The translations under genes were made by a program, and so were the position numbers. A model generated the notes under the pieces. It searched no databases. It was not told where the DNA came from and saw only the letters and a list, made by a program, of their open reading frames with translations. Below, piece after piece: positions 1 through 5,310 of a stretch of 6,104 bases of DNA (position 1 is the stretch's first letter; every line of letters starts with the position of its first letter). Source of the stretch: JAAHGY01 sp051439365 (lineage in GTDB: Bacteria > Cyanobacteriota > Cyanobacteriia > CAKZMO01); the NCBI GenBank assembly GCA_051439365.1, contig JBFRWC010000291.1, forward strand, positions 1 through 6,104. Direction: 5' to 3'.

Positions 1-1
1 T

Positions 2-244
2 GTCACTGCCTATCTCAAAAAACATGTCGTCCAAGTTGAGTTAGTGATCGTGACCTCATTAACGGCGATCGCCCGAAAAATCATTATTTTCGACTTCGAT
101 AAATTAGGCGGATTTGAACTGCTAGGCTTAGCCGCTGGGATTTTTTCCTTATCTGCCAGTTATTGGATTGTTCGTCAGACTCTTTCGTCCAAAGATCCCG
201 GCGCAACAGAACAGAACGACGCAGAGAGAACCCCAACCCCATGA
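2..244 (+). CDS. PsiE-family (phosphate-starvation-inducible) membrane protein, C-terminal part
   Basis: This reading frame is open from the left edge and ends at TGA 242-244, giving the last 80 residues of a longer protein. The visible part has a polar stretch around KKHVVQVELV, a hydrophobic segment leading into the charged ARKIIIFDFDK motif, a second membrane segment (about LLGLAAGIFSLSASYWIV) and a short polar tail. The order 'YLKKHVVQVE...ARKIIIFDF...SYWIVR' is what I know from the C-terminus of cyanobacterial PsiE-family proteins, small inner-membrane proteins of about 150 residues with four membrane helices and no established biochemical role. A GTG at 44 could be mistaken for a start, but the homologous sequence continues upstream of it, so the true start is outside the window. 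The gene converges on the polysaccharide operon with a 42-nt gap and is probably unrelated to it in function. Confidence 0.8.
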   Translation, partial: VTAYLKKHVVQVELVIVTSLTAIARKIIIFDFDKLGGFELLGLAAGIFSLSASYWIVRQTLSSKDPGATEQNDAERTPTP

Positions 245-286
245 CGTGGAACACCATGACGGTGCTGGCGGTGGATGCAAAAGTGA
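245..286. other. Short convergent intergenic gap, no clear terminator
   Basis: These 42 bases separate the stop codons of two converging genes. The only dyad I see is CACC-ATGAC-GGTG (about 252-264), a 4-bp stem with no following T-run in either direction, so I do not call it a Rho-independent terminator. Transcripts from both sides may overlap here or end by another mechanism. Confidence 0.5.
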
Positions 287-1588
287 CTAGTTCGGCGGTT
301 TGAGACTCCAAGCATAAATGACTGAGAGCAAGACCCAGTTGATCACATTAATTCTGGCATCGTACAGGGTGACATCCAGTAACGAGAAGCCGATGCTGCC
401 ACCAAACGCGAGGGCGTAACCACCGAAGATAGCGCGATCGCCTCCATTTCCAAGCTCTCTGCTAGCAACTGGTGCAACATCTTCTGGGGTGATCGATGAG
501 GAGAGCGATCGCTCCCCCATGGCCCGGACCCCGCGATAGCAGATAAACCCGATCACTGTCGTCAGGGTCAACATGACGGGAAGGCCATACTCTGCGCCCA
601 ATAGTAGCCAAAGGTTATGGGTATGAAAGATGGTGGTATATTCGGGGTCAACTAACCGAGGAGGATAGAGAAATTTGAAACTCCCCGGTCCCCAGCCCAA
701 CCACGGTCGTTCGGTAATCAAATCCAAGGCAATTTTCCACACGCCCACGCGGGGATCATCCATCACTTGGGTGATGCCGATGGTGCGTTCGCCCAACCCC
801 ATCAGGGCAATGGCTACAGCCAATCCCGTACCACAGATGCCACCGATGAGCAGGACGATTCGGTTCCATTTGACCATAAACGCTAGGCCGATGAGTTGGG
901 CGATCGCCACCAAAATGCCGTTGCGGGAGCCGGAGCAGAAGATTCCCACGAGATTGAAAAAGACGGCGAACCAGAGCCAGAGGGGTGGGGGTGTGGGGGA
1001 GGGGGGGAGTGAATGCGATCGCCCTTTGGTCTGATGTAAGCTCTGGATAATGAGACCTAATCCGACACCTAGGCAGATGGTGAGGTAGTTGGCGAGGGTG
1101 TTGGGGTGGTCAAACATCACCATTGCACGACCAATGTGGGGGGCGGCTTGCCAAGCTTGGACGAAGCCGAACTGGGAGAAAAATGGCGGCAGTAGGCTGT
1201 TTTTGGCGGCGTATTCGGCGATCGCGATCCCATTAATCGGCACGGAGGATAGCACTAGGTCACGGGCGAGGTTTGCTTGGTAATCGGGCGATCGCACCAA
1301 TACGGGAAGCTGGGCAAACAACCAAAAAAAGGGCAAAAAGTGGCTCAATTGTAACGCGGCTTCTCCTCGGTCAATGGCCGTCAGCACACTCAAAACCATG
1401 CCGAGGCTAATGCCGATCAAACAGAAGCGGGTGAGTGGATCGAGGCAGCGATAACGCCCTTGACGCTGCATCATCCCCAACACTGCCAGAATACCTACCA
1501 AATTCAAATAGAAGCCATAGGGCAACGTGGCTAGGCTCAACCGCAACAGTTTTTGGCATCGCCGTAGTCCCTGATCCGATGGCTCCAT
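287..1588 (-). CDS. O-antigen ligase/polymerase family membrane protein (WaaL- or Wzy-like)
   Basis: This 433-residue, very hydrophobic protein has about ten to twelve predicted membrane segments. It carries the landmarks of the O-antigen ligase/Wzy family (PF04932): HIGRAMVMFDHPNTLANYL (151-169), FCSGSRNG (217-224) with R222, GWGPGSF (298-304) before a periplasmic loop, and FHTHNLWLLLGAEYGLP (321-337) with H322 and H324. Family members move lipid-linked glycan to an acceptor at the periplasmic face: lipid A core for WaaL, another repeat unit for Wzy. The sequence does not decide which; the neighbouring ABC exporter and lack of Wzx favour a ligase. Residues 194-203 form a proline-rich loop (LPPSPTPPPL) encoded by a G/C-run tract. 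I chose ATG at 1588, 7 nt after the stop of the upstream gene. TTG at 1615 or GTG at 1612 would add 9 or 8 residues and overlap that gene. An AAGGAG at 1604-1609 lies 15 nt before the ATG, rather far for a ribosome site, so the start is not certain. Confidence 0.9.
   Translation of the reverse strand: MEPSDQGLRRCQKLLRLSLATLPYGFYLNLVGILAVLGMMQRQGRYRCLDPLTRFCLIGISLGMVLSVLTAIDRGEAALQLSHFLPFFWLFAQLPVLVRSPDYQANLARDLVLSSVPINGIAIAEYAAKNSLLPPFFSQFGFVQAWQAAPHIGRAMVMFDHPNTLANYLTICLGVGLGLIIQSLHQTKGRSHSLPPSPTPPPLWLWFAVFFNLVGIFCSGSRNGILVAIAQLIGLAFMVKWNRIVLLIGGICGTGLAVAIALMGLGERTIGITQVMDDPRVGVWKIALDLITERPWLGWGPGSFKFLYPPRLVDPEYTTIFHTHNLWLLLGAEYGLPVMLTLTTVIGFICYRGVRAMGERSLSSSITPEDVAPVASRELGNGGDRAIFGGYALAFGGSIGFSLLDVTLYDARINVINWVLLSVIYAWSLKPPN
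434..1295. repeat. Cluster of HIP1 octamers (GCGATCGC)
   Basis: Six copies of the palindromic cyanobacterial HIP1 octamer lie within the ligase/polymerase gene at 434-441, 505-512, 900-907, 1015-1022, 1218-1225 and 1288-1295. Six more lie elsewhere in the window at 65-72, 2355-2362, 3411-3418, 3778-3785, 5376-5383 and 5818-5825. None is in the ABC permease gene. HIP1 is an abundant dispersed genomic signature of many cyanobacteria, so it is the main evidence for the taxonomic call and is not a local element. Confidence 0.9.
982..1007 (+). repeat. G-run tract with four-run G-quadruplex motif
   Basis: The plus strand has four consecutive G-runs: 982-985 (4), 987-991 (5), 995-999 (5) and 1001-1007 (7), separated by loops T, TGT and A. 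This fits the strictest intramolecular G-quadruplex pattern (runs of four or more, loops of three or fewer). The gene here runs on the minus strand, so the G-rich strand is its template and the mRNA is C-rich. It encodes LPPSPTPPPL (residues 194-203), a loop before the SGSRNG membrane segment. Confidence 0.8.
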
Positions 1589-1595
1589 TGTGGGT

Positions 1596-3044
1596 TTAGT
1601 AGGCTCCTTCACCAACCAGCACCACCCATACGGTTCGCAACAAAATATACAAGTCTAACCAAACGGACCAATTCCGCACATAGTAGGCATCCAAATTCAC
1701 CCGCTCTTCGTAGGTGATGTTGTTGCGCCCCGATACCTGCCACATGCCTGTAATGCCGGGGGGCACTTTGCCGTAGAGGGCCAGCTTATCGCCATAGCGC
1801 CAGATTTCTTCATCCACAATCGGGCGTGGTCCTACCAAACTCATCTCGCCCCGCAAAATATTCCACAACTGGGGTAGTTCATCCAAGCTTGTGCGGCGGA
1901 GAAATCGACCAATGCGGGTGACTCGCGGGTCATACTTGAGCTTTTGATCCTGGTCCCAGGCTTCTCGTAGTTCTGGATGTCGCTCTAAATACAAATCCAG
2001 AGCCTGATCCGCATTTTGGACCATTGAGCGAAATTTCCAGGCTTTGAATGTTTGACCTTTCTGACCAATGCGGGTGTGGCCGTAAAAAATTGGACCAGGA
2101 GAATCGAGGCGAATAAGCACGGCAATTAGGAACAAAAAGGGCAGAATGATCGCCCCACCGATGAGGGTGAGGGTGAGGTCGAGGACTGACTTGACCAGAC
2201 GGGGGCCAGGTAACAGCAGTTCTTGTCGAACTTCCAACCCTAAAACACCGCCCAAATCCTTGGCAGCGACCCACAGACTGGCAAGGCCGAACAAGTCAGG
2301 GATGACCAACAGGTGGGCGAAAGACTGGCCGTAGCGTTCAATCAATTCCAAGAGGCGATCGCGCTGCACTCCCGGCATGGCAATAATGGCATAGGGAACT
2401 TGATGAATCCGCGCCAATCGGGGCGCACGGCTCAAATTACCCACCACCGGAACCCCATGTAAGTACCCCCGCTTTTTCCGATCGTCATCTAGGACGAGTA
2501 GGGGCTTTAAGCCGATGCGAGGACGACGTTGCAGGGTTCGCACGACCATATCTCCGGTTTGGCCAGCCCCAAAAATGATCACTGGGTAGCCCCACCAAGA
2601 CCGATGGGCACAGAGAGAGCGACAAATAGCCCGACTCACATGCACCAGAACCAAGGACAACACCCAAGCGAGGACAAACACAACACGGGAAAAGATTTCC
2701 CCTTCCCGAAAAAAGAAGATAATAGATTGTAATGCCAGAAAAACTAACGAAGTAGATATACTAATCAGTCGCAATTCATCCACTGGGCTAATGGCAACGC
2801 CAGGATAGAGTCCCACGGTTGCGTAGGCAAAAATGAACAAACCCAGGATGGGCCACAATTGCCAGTACAGCATCGGTTCCACCAAGTCAGTCTGGTCTAC
2901 AAATAGCCCGACATAGACGGCCATGATACTGGACAAGACTAAACCCAGCACATCCGCACCAATCATCGTGGCCACTGTTGGCCAAGAGCGTGTTGAGAGG
3001 GTCAGGGCTGAAAGCGTCAGGCCAAGGGTGCGGTTCAGTTGCAT
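1596..3044 (-). CDS. wbaP: WbaP-type undecaprenyl-phosphate sugar-1-phosphate transferase
   Basis: This 482-residue protein starts glycan synthesis by transferring a hexose-1-phosphate from a UDP-sugar to undecaprenyl phosphate in the inner membrane. Residues 1-140 hold four to five membrane helices. A Rossmann-like CoA-binding domain with FGAGQTG (158-164) follows. The catalytic sugar-transferase domain occupies about 284-482, with a hydrophobic membrane-inserted segment (286-313), SPGP (315-318), WKFRSM (336-341), the SLDELPQLWN block with the Asp-Glu pair D388/E389, GEMSLVGPRP (399-408) and GITGMWQVSGR (430-440). The insert around HPELREAWDQDQKLK (356-370) and the ending with YYVRNWSVWLDLYILLRT and GAY are typical of WbaP (galactose-1-phosphate transferase, 476 residues in Salmonella) rather than short PglC-like enzymes. 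Galactose is likely but glucose cannot be excluded. GGGGAGA (3055-3061) lies 10 nt before ATG 3044. The upstream glycosyltransferase ends 20 nt away and the ligase/polymerase gene begins 7 nt downstream, so this is the middle gene of an operon. Confidence 0.93.
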   Translation of the reverse strand: MQLNRTLGLTLSALTLSTRSWPTVATMIGADVLGLVLSSIMAVYVGLFVDQTDLVEPMLYWQLWPILGLFIFAYATVGLYPGVAISPVDELRLISISTSLVFLALQSIIFFFREGEIFSRVVFVLAWVLSLVLVHVSRAICRSLCAHRSWWGYPVIIFGAGQTGDMVVRTLQRRPRIGLKPLLVLDDDRKKRGYLHGVPVVGNLSRAPRLARIHQVPYAIIAMPGVQRDRLLELIERYGQSFAHLLVIPDLFGLASLWVAAKDLGGVLGLEVRQELLLPGPRLVKSVLDLTLTLIGGAIILPFLFLIAVLIRLDSPGPIFYGHTRIGQKGQTFKAWKFRSMVQNADQALDLYLERHPELREAWDQDQKLKYDPRVTRIGRFLRRTSLDELPQLWNILRGEMSLVGPRPIVDEEIWRYGDKLALYGKVPPGITGMWQVSGRNNITYEERVNLDAYYVRNWSVWLDLYILLRTVWVVLVGEGAY

Positions 3045-3064
3045 ATCATTTGAGTCTCCCCACG

Positions 3065-4204
3065 CTAATACTCTAAGGCATTCTGGTCATGAAAACGAGA
3101 CCAGGCTTGCTCAACAAATTGATAGAACTGTTGTTGAAATCGATCGGGACCAAACTGGGCGGCATGATGACGCAGTTGCTCACTATCAGGATGAAGCAGT
3201 CCCGTTTCAAAGTCTGTGACCGCTTTAACGATATCGTTCGTCGTTTGATGCTGAAAAAAGATCCCTGTCTTTCCCGGAATCACGGTTTCCAGTGCGCCTC
3301 CTTTGCCATAGGCAATGACAGGTGCTCCGGCGGCTTGAGCTTCGACTAAGGCAATGCCAAAATCTTCCTCTGCCGCATAAACAAAGGCTTTACAGCGATT
3401 CATATAGTGAGCGATCGCCTCCTCTGGTTGGGGCGGCAACAAGGTGACATTCGGGCCTGCTAGGGCTTCAATGGTCGCCTGTTCCGGGCCATCTCCGATG
3501 ACGATTAAGGGCAACCCCAATTGAGTAAAGGCCGCTACGATAATATCCACCCGCTTGTAGGGGACAAACCGGGACAAAACAAAATAAAAGTCATCCCGTT
3601 GGTGCTCAGGTTGAAATCGATCCACCGCGACGGGCGGGTAAATCACCTGTGCCCTACGACGATAGGTTTTCCAAATGCGACGGGCCACATAGTTAGAATT
3701 GGCTAAGAAGTAATCCACTCGGTTGGCTGTGGTCACATCCCAGATACGGAGGTAATGGAGAATGGCGCGGATGAGGAGCGATCGCCCTCCCCGCACCATC
3801 CCCCCCCCCTGTTCAACACGGTCGAGATACTGGTGATGCAAATCCCAGCCATAGCGAATCGGCGTATGCACATAGCTAATGTGGAGCTGATCTGCACGGG
3901 TGACCACGCCCTTGGCCACCGCATGGTGACTCGATAGCACCACGTCGTAGGCCGACAGATCAAACTGCTCAATAGCAAACGGCATCAACGGCAAATATTG
4001 GCGAAACTGAGCTTGTGCCCAAGGCAGGTGTTGAATAAACGAAGTCGTCACAGCTTTATGTTGGATAAATCCACGGAGTTCCTCTGGTAAAAACTCCACC
4101 AGCGAAAACACATCCGATTCCGGATAAGTGGCCAGCATTTCTGCCATCACCCGTTCCGATCCGGCCTGCTTCACCAACCACTCATGGACGATCGCCGTTT
4201 TCAT
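3065..4204 (-). CDS. GT4-type glycosyltransferase of polysaccharide synthesis
   Basis: The protein has 379 residues, the usual size for a GT-B-fold, family-4 glycosyltransferase. The N-terminal acceptor domain begins MKTAIVHEWL with G15-S16-E17-R18 and includes SSHHAVAKGV (91-100) and the YVHTPIRYGWD block (111-121). The C-terminal nucleotide-sugar domain has FVLSRFVPYKRVDIIV (208-223), VIGDGPE (235-241) and the EX7E motif E280-DFGIALV-E288, followed by GAPVIAYGKGGALETV (293-308). It should retain its sugar and add it to the lipid-linked acceptor made by the neighbouring WbaP; the sequence resembles WbaZ-like mannosyltransferases, but donor and linkage are not readable from it. I chose ATG at 4204 because the conserved N-terminus begins there; a further 25 in-frame upstream codons (to 4279) look like leader sequence and have no family match. 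CCAGGGT (4211-4217) lies 6 nt upstream as a modest ribosome site. Codons 132-135 (Q-G-G-G) contain a run of ten G. Confidence 0.92.
   Translation of the reverse strand: MKTAIVHEWLVKQAGSERVMAEMLATYPESDVFSLVEFLPEELRGFIQHKAVTTSFIQHLPWAQAQFRQYLPLMPFAIEQFDLSAYDVVLSSHHAVAKGVVTRADQLHISYVHTPIRYGWDLHHQYLDRVEQGGGMVRGGRSLLIRAILHYLRIWDVTTANRVDYFLANSNYVARRIWKTYRRRAQVIYPPVAVDRFQPEHQRDDFYFVLSRFVPYKRVDIIVAAFTQLGLPLIVIGDGPEQATIEALAGPNVTLLPPQPEEAIAHYMNRCKAFVYAAEEDFGIALVEAQAAGAPVIAYGKGGALETVIPGKTGIFFQHQTTNDIVKAVTDFETGLLHPDSEQLRHHAAQFGPDRFQQQFYQFVEQAWSRFHDQNALEY
3800..3809 (-). repeat. Ten-base G homopolymer within the glycosyltransferase gene
   Basis: On the coding (minus) strand ten consecutive G make up the end of Gln132 and codons Gly133-Gly135. 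The plus strand shows ten C. The tract sits in a poorly conserved loop between the YVHTPIRYGWD block and the conserved HYLRIWD helix, so glycine number is probably tolerated while frame is not. Losing one G leads to a TGA at 3733-3735; gaining one leads to a TAA at 3693-3695. Both remove the whole donor-binding domain. Confidence 0.9.
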
Positions 4205-4282
4205 GTTGTCACCCTGGATTGCATTACCCTGGGTTGCCCCCAGCTTTTCCCTGCCAAATTGCCTGCTCCCATGCCACACCCA

Positions 4283-4311
4283 TTTCTTTACGTTGGGGAA
4301 TATCGTATGAT
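4283..4311 (+). promoter_or_regulatory. Possible sigma-70-type promoter for the ABC transporter pair
   Basis: TATGAT at 4306-4311 matches the -10 consensus at five of six positions. Seventeen bases upstream the best -35 candidate is TTTCTT (4283-4288), a poor match, so activator help would be needed. Transcription would begin near 4318, giving a leader of about 58 nt and placing the 15-bp palindrome (4322-4336) just after the start site. Confidence 0.35.
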
Positions 4312-4314
4312 CAT

Positions 4315-4343
4315 TTGCGAGGTTTTGTTACAAAACATGTCAA
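4315..4343 (-). promoter_or_regulatory. Possible sigma-70-type promoter for the leftward operon
   Basis: A perfect TTGACA reads leftward at 4343-4338. With the ideal 17-bp spacer the -10 position (4320-4315) reads TCGCAA, a weak match. GCAAAT two bases further is a slightly better match with a long spacer. The strong -35 with a weak -10 suggests a regulated promoter. The leader to ATG 4204 would be about 100 nt. Confidence 0.35.
4322..4336. promoter_or_regulatory. 15-bp perfect palindrome, candidate operator
   Basis: GTTTTGT (4322-4328) and ACAAAAC (4330-4336) are perfect inverted repeats around a single central T. The element lies inside the 17-bp spacer of the candidate leftward promoter and just after the expected start of the rightward one, so a dimeric regulator bound here could control both operons. 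It has no following T-run and is too short and AT-rich to be a terminator. No known consensus that I recognise matches it; it does not fit the NtcA pattern GTA-N8-TAC. Confidence 0.45.
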
Positions 4344-4360
4344 GCTACTGATCATCCTGG

Positions 4361-4367
4361 AAAGGAG
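4361..4367 (+). promoter_or_regulatory. Ribosome binding site that fixes a TTG start for the ABC permease
   Basis: AAAGGAG at 4361-4367 lies 8 nt before the TTG at 4376, the ideal distance. The first in-frame ATG (4406) is 38 nt away from it, too far to use it. This supports TTG as the true start. Confidence 0.75.
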
Positions 4368-4375
4368 TAGGTTCA

Positions 4376-5245
4376 TTGGAACAGCATCAAAACTCGCCTG
4401 CATCCATGCCTGTCGCAGTCTACACCCCTGAAAGTAGATTGCGGCGACCCGGTATGTTGTTTGAGGAAATATGGTCAGACTTAAAAGTGTCCAGAGAACT
4501 GTCCTGGCAGCTCTTTCGTCGCCAACTGAGTGCCCGCTATCGCCAGACCGCCTTGGGGCCATTGTGGGTCTTGGTGCCCCCAGTGGTGACTGCCCTGATG
4601 GCGACCCTCTTACGAGGTAGTGGAGTGGTGGCGGCCTCAACTGATGAAGTCTTGCCCTATACATTGAGAGTCTTTTTTGCCACCGTGGTGTGGGGGGTAT
4701 TTTCCCAAAGCTTGGTGTTGCCACTAAAGGCGATGGGGGATAGTCTGGCCATTTTGCGCACCATGCGAGTCTCAGTGGAAGGATTTTTGTTAGCAAAGAT
4801 TGGTGAAGTTCTGTTTGACCAAGGAGTTCAGTTCTTGGTCCTATTTGTTCTCTTGTTGCTGCTCAAAGTCCCCATCTCGATTGTTGGGGCTTTCATCTCG
4901 CTCGTACTAGTCGCACTGTTGATTGCCCTGGGGATGAGTTTTGGTTTTTTTCTGGTTCCTATTGGCAGCCTTTATTTGGATGTCAATTCCGCCATTCCTT
5001 TTCTATTGCGGGGCTGGTTTTTTCTCACTCCAGTCATCTACGATCGCCCCACTCGCTATCCCTACTCCCTGATTGCGGACTTAAATCCGGTTACTCCTTT
5101 GCTACAGGGTATTCTAGATACAACCACGGGTCAGCCATTACTCAATGGCTGGAGCATTGTTGGGGTCTCTGTTTTCACTCTGTTCCTGTTTGGGCTAGGG
5201 TGGATCATCTATCGTGTTTCCATTCCTTTACTAGTGGAGCGGTAG
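4376..5245 (+). CDS. ABC-2 type polysaccharide exporter permease (Wzm/TagG family)
   Basis: This 289-residue protein is the membrane half of an ABC exporter that moves undecaprenyl-linked polysaccharide from cytoplasm to periplasm. A polar N-terminus of about 55 residues includes the amphipathic segment with RRQLSARYRQTALGPLW (48-64), the typical entry motif of the family, where RDLKVRYRQTVLG-type sequences precede the first helix. Membrane helices lie at about 62-80, 96-118, 135-165, 168-196, 205-222 and 258-280, the six expected. The SLYLDVNSAIPFLLRGWFFLTPVIYD stretch (198-223) and LNPVTPLLQGILD (236-248) are characteristic of the Wzm/TagG/RfbA group. Length is close to the usual 260-290. 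The start is TTG at 4376, chosen from the AAAGGAG 8 nt upstream; ATG at 4406 would shorten the protein by 10 residues. The ATPase gene follows 65 nt downstream, so the two are co-transcribed. Confidence 0.92.
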   Translation: MEQHQNSPASMPVAVYTPESRLRRPGMLFEEIWSDLKVSRELSWQLFRRQLSARYRQTALGPLWVLVPPVVTALMATLLRGSGVVAASTDEVLPYTLRVFFATVVWGVFSQSLVLPLKAMGDSLAILRTMRVSVEGFLLAKIGEVLFDQGVQFLVLFVLLLLLKVPISIVGAFISLVLVALLIALGMSFGFFLVPIGSLYLDVNSAIPFLLRGWFFLTPVIYDRPTRYPYSLIADLNPVTPLLQGILDTTTGQPLLNGWSIVGVSVFTLFLFGLGWIIYRVSIPLLVER

Positions 5246-5310
5246 ATTGATTGGGGGTTGAGGTGTGGTTGCTGTGGGTGGGTTGAGTCTTGAGCGAAGG
5301 GAGGATCAGT
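5246..5310 (+). other. G-rich spacer between permease and ATPase genes
   Basis: This 65-nt spacer is strongly G-rich on the plus strand and has almost no C before 5272. It contains an 8-bp direct repeat, GGGTTGAG, at 5255-5262 and 5280-5287. It ends with the strong ribosome site AAGGGAGG (5297-5304), 6 nt before ATG 5311. I see no terminator hairpin with a T-run, which agrees with co-transcription of the pair. Confidence 0.6.

Larger units (their letters stand above)
4205..4375. promoter_or_regulatory. Divergent promoter region of the two polysaccharide operons
   Basis: This 171-bp region separates the leftward glycosyltransferase-wbaP-ligase operon from the rightward ABC transporter pair and is the only non-coding stretch of any size. 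It must hold the promoters of both. The right half (4295-4375) is relatively AT-rich and contains a perfect minus-strand TTGACA (4338-4343), a plus-strand TATGAT (4306-4311), a 15-bp palindrome (4322-4336) and two TGATCAT copies (4308-4314 and 4349-4355) on either side of the palindrome. The left half would be the leftward 5' leader and contains the 7-bp direct repeat CCAGGGT (minus strand, 4226-4232 and 4211-4217). Confidence 0.7.

Noticed and set aside
245..286. Rho-independent terminator between the converging genes
   Set aside because: Only a 4-bp stem and no T-run on either strand.
84..311. Minus-strand 75-codon frame opposite the PsiE tail
   Set aside because: It lies antisense to a recognised coding region and overlaps the end of the ligase/polymerase gene; its composition resembles no family I know and no ribosome site supports it.
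675..1034. Plus-strand 119-codon frame
   Set aside because: It is antisense to the ligase/polymerase gene, whose family motifs on the minus strand are clear; no independent support.
4205..4279. Longer glycosyltransferase start 25 codons upstream
   Set aside because: The added residues have no family resemblance, and the conserved MKTAIVHEWL start at 4204 has its own ribosome site.
4205..4375. NtcA binding site in the divergent region
   Set aside because: I looked for GTA-N8-TAC on both strands and found no match.
4311..4796. Minus-strand 161-codon frame
   Set aside because: It is antisense to the well-recognised ABC permease and runs through the divergent promoter region; its low-complexity, basic, Pro/Ser-rich product is typical of a shadow frame.
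5253..5304. G-quadruplex in the permease-ATPase spacer
   Set aside because: Four GGG runs exist (5253-5257, 5276-5278, 5280-5282, 5299-5301), but two loops are 16-18 nt long, beyond the usual limit; only weak two-tier folds remain.
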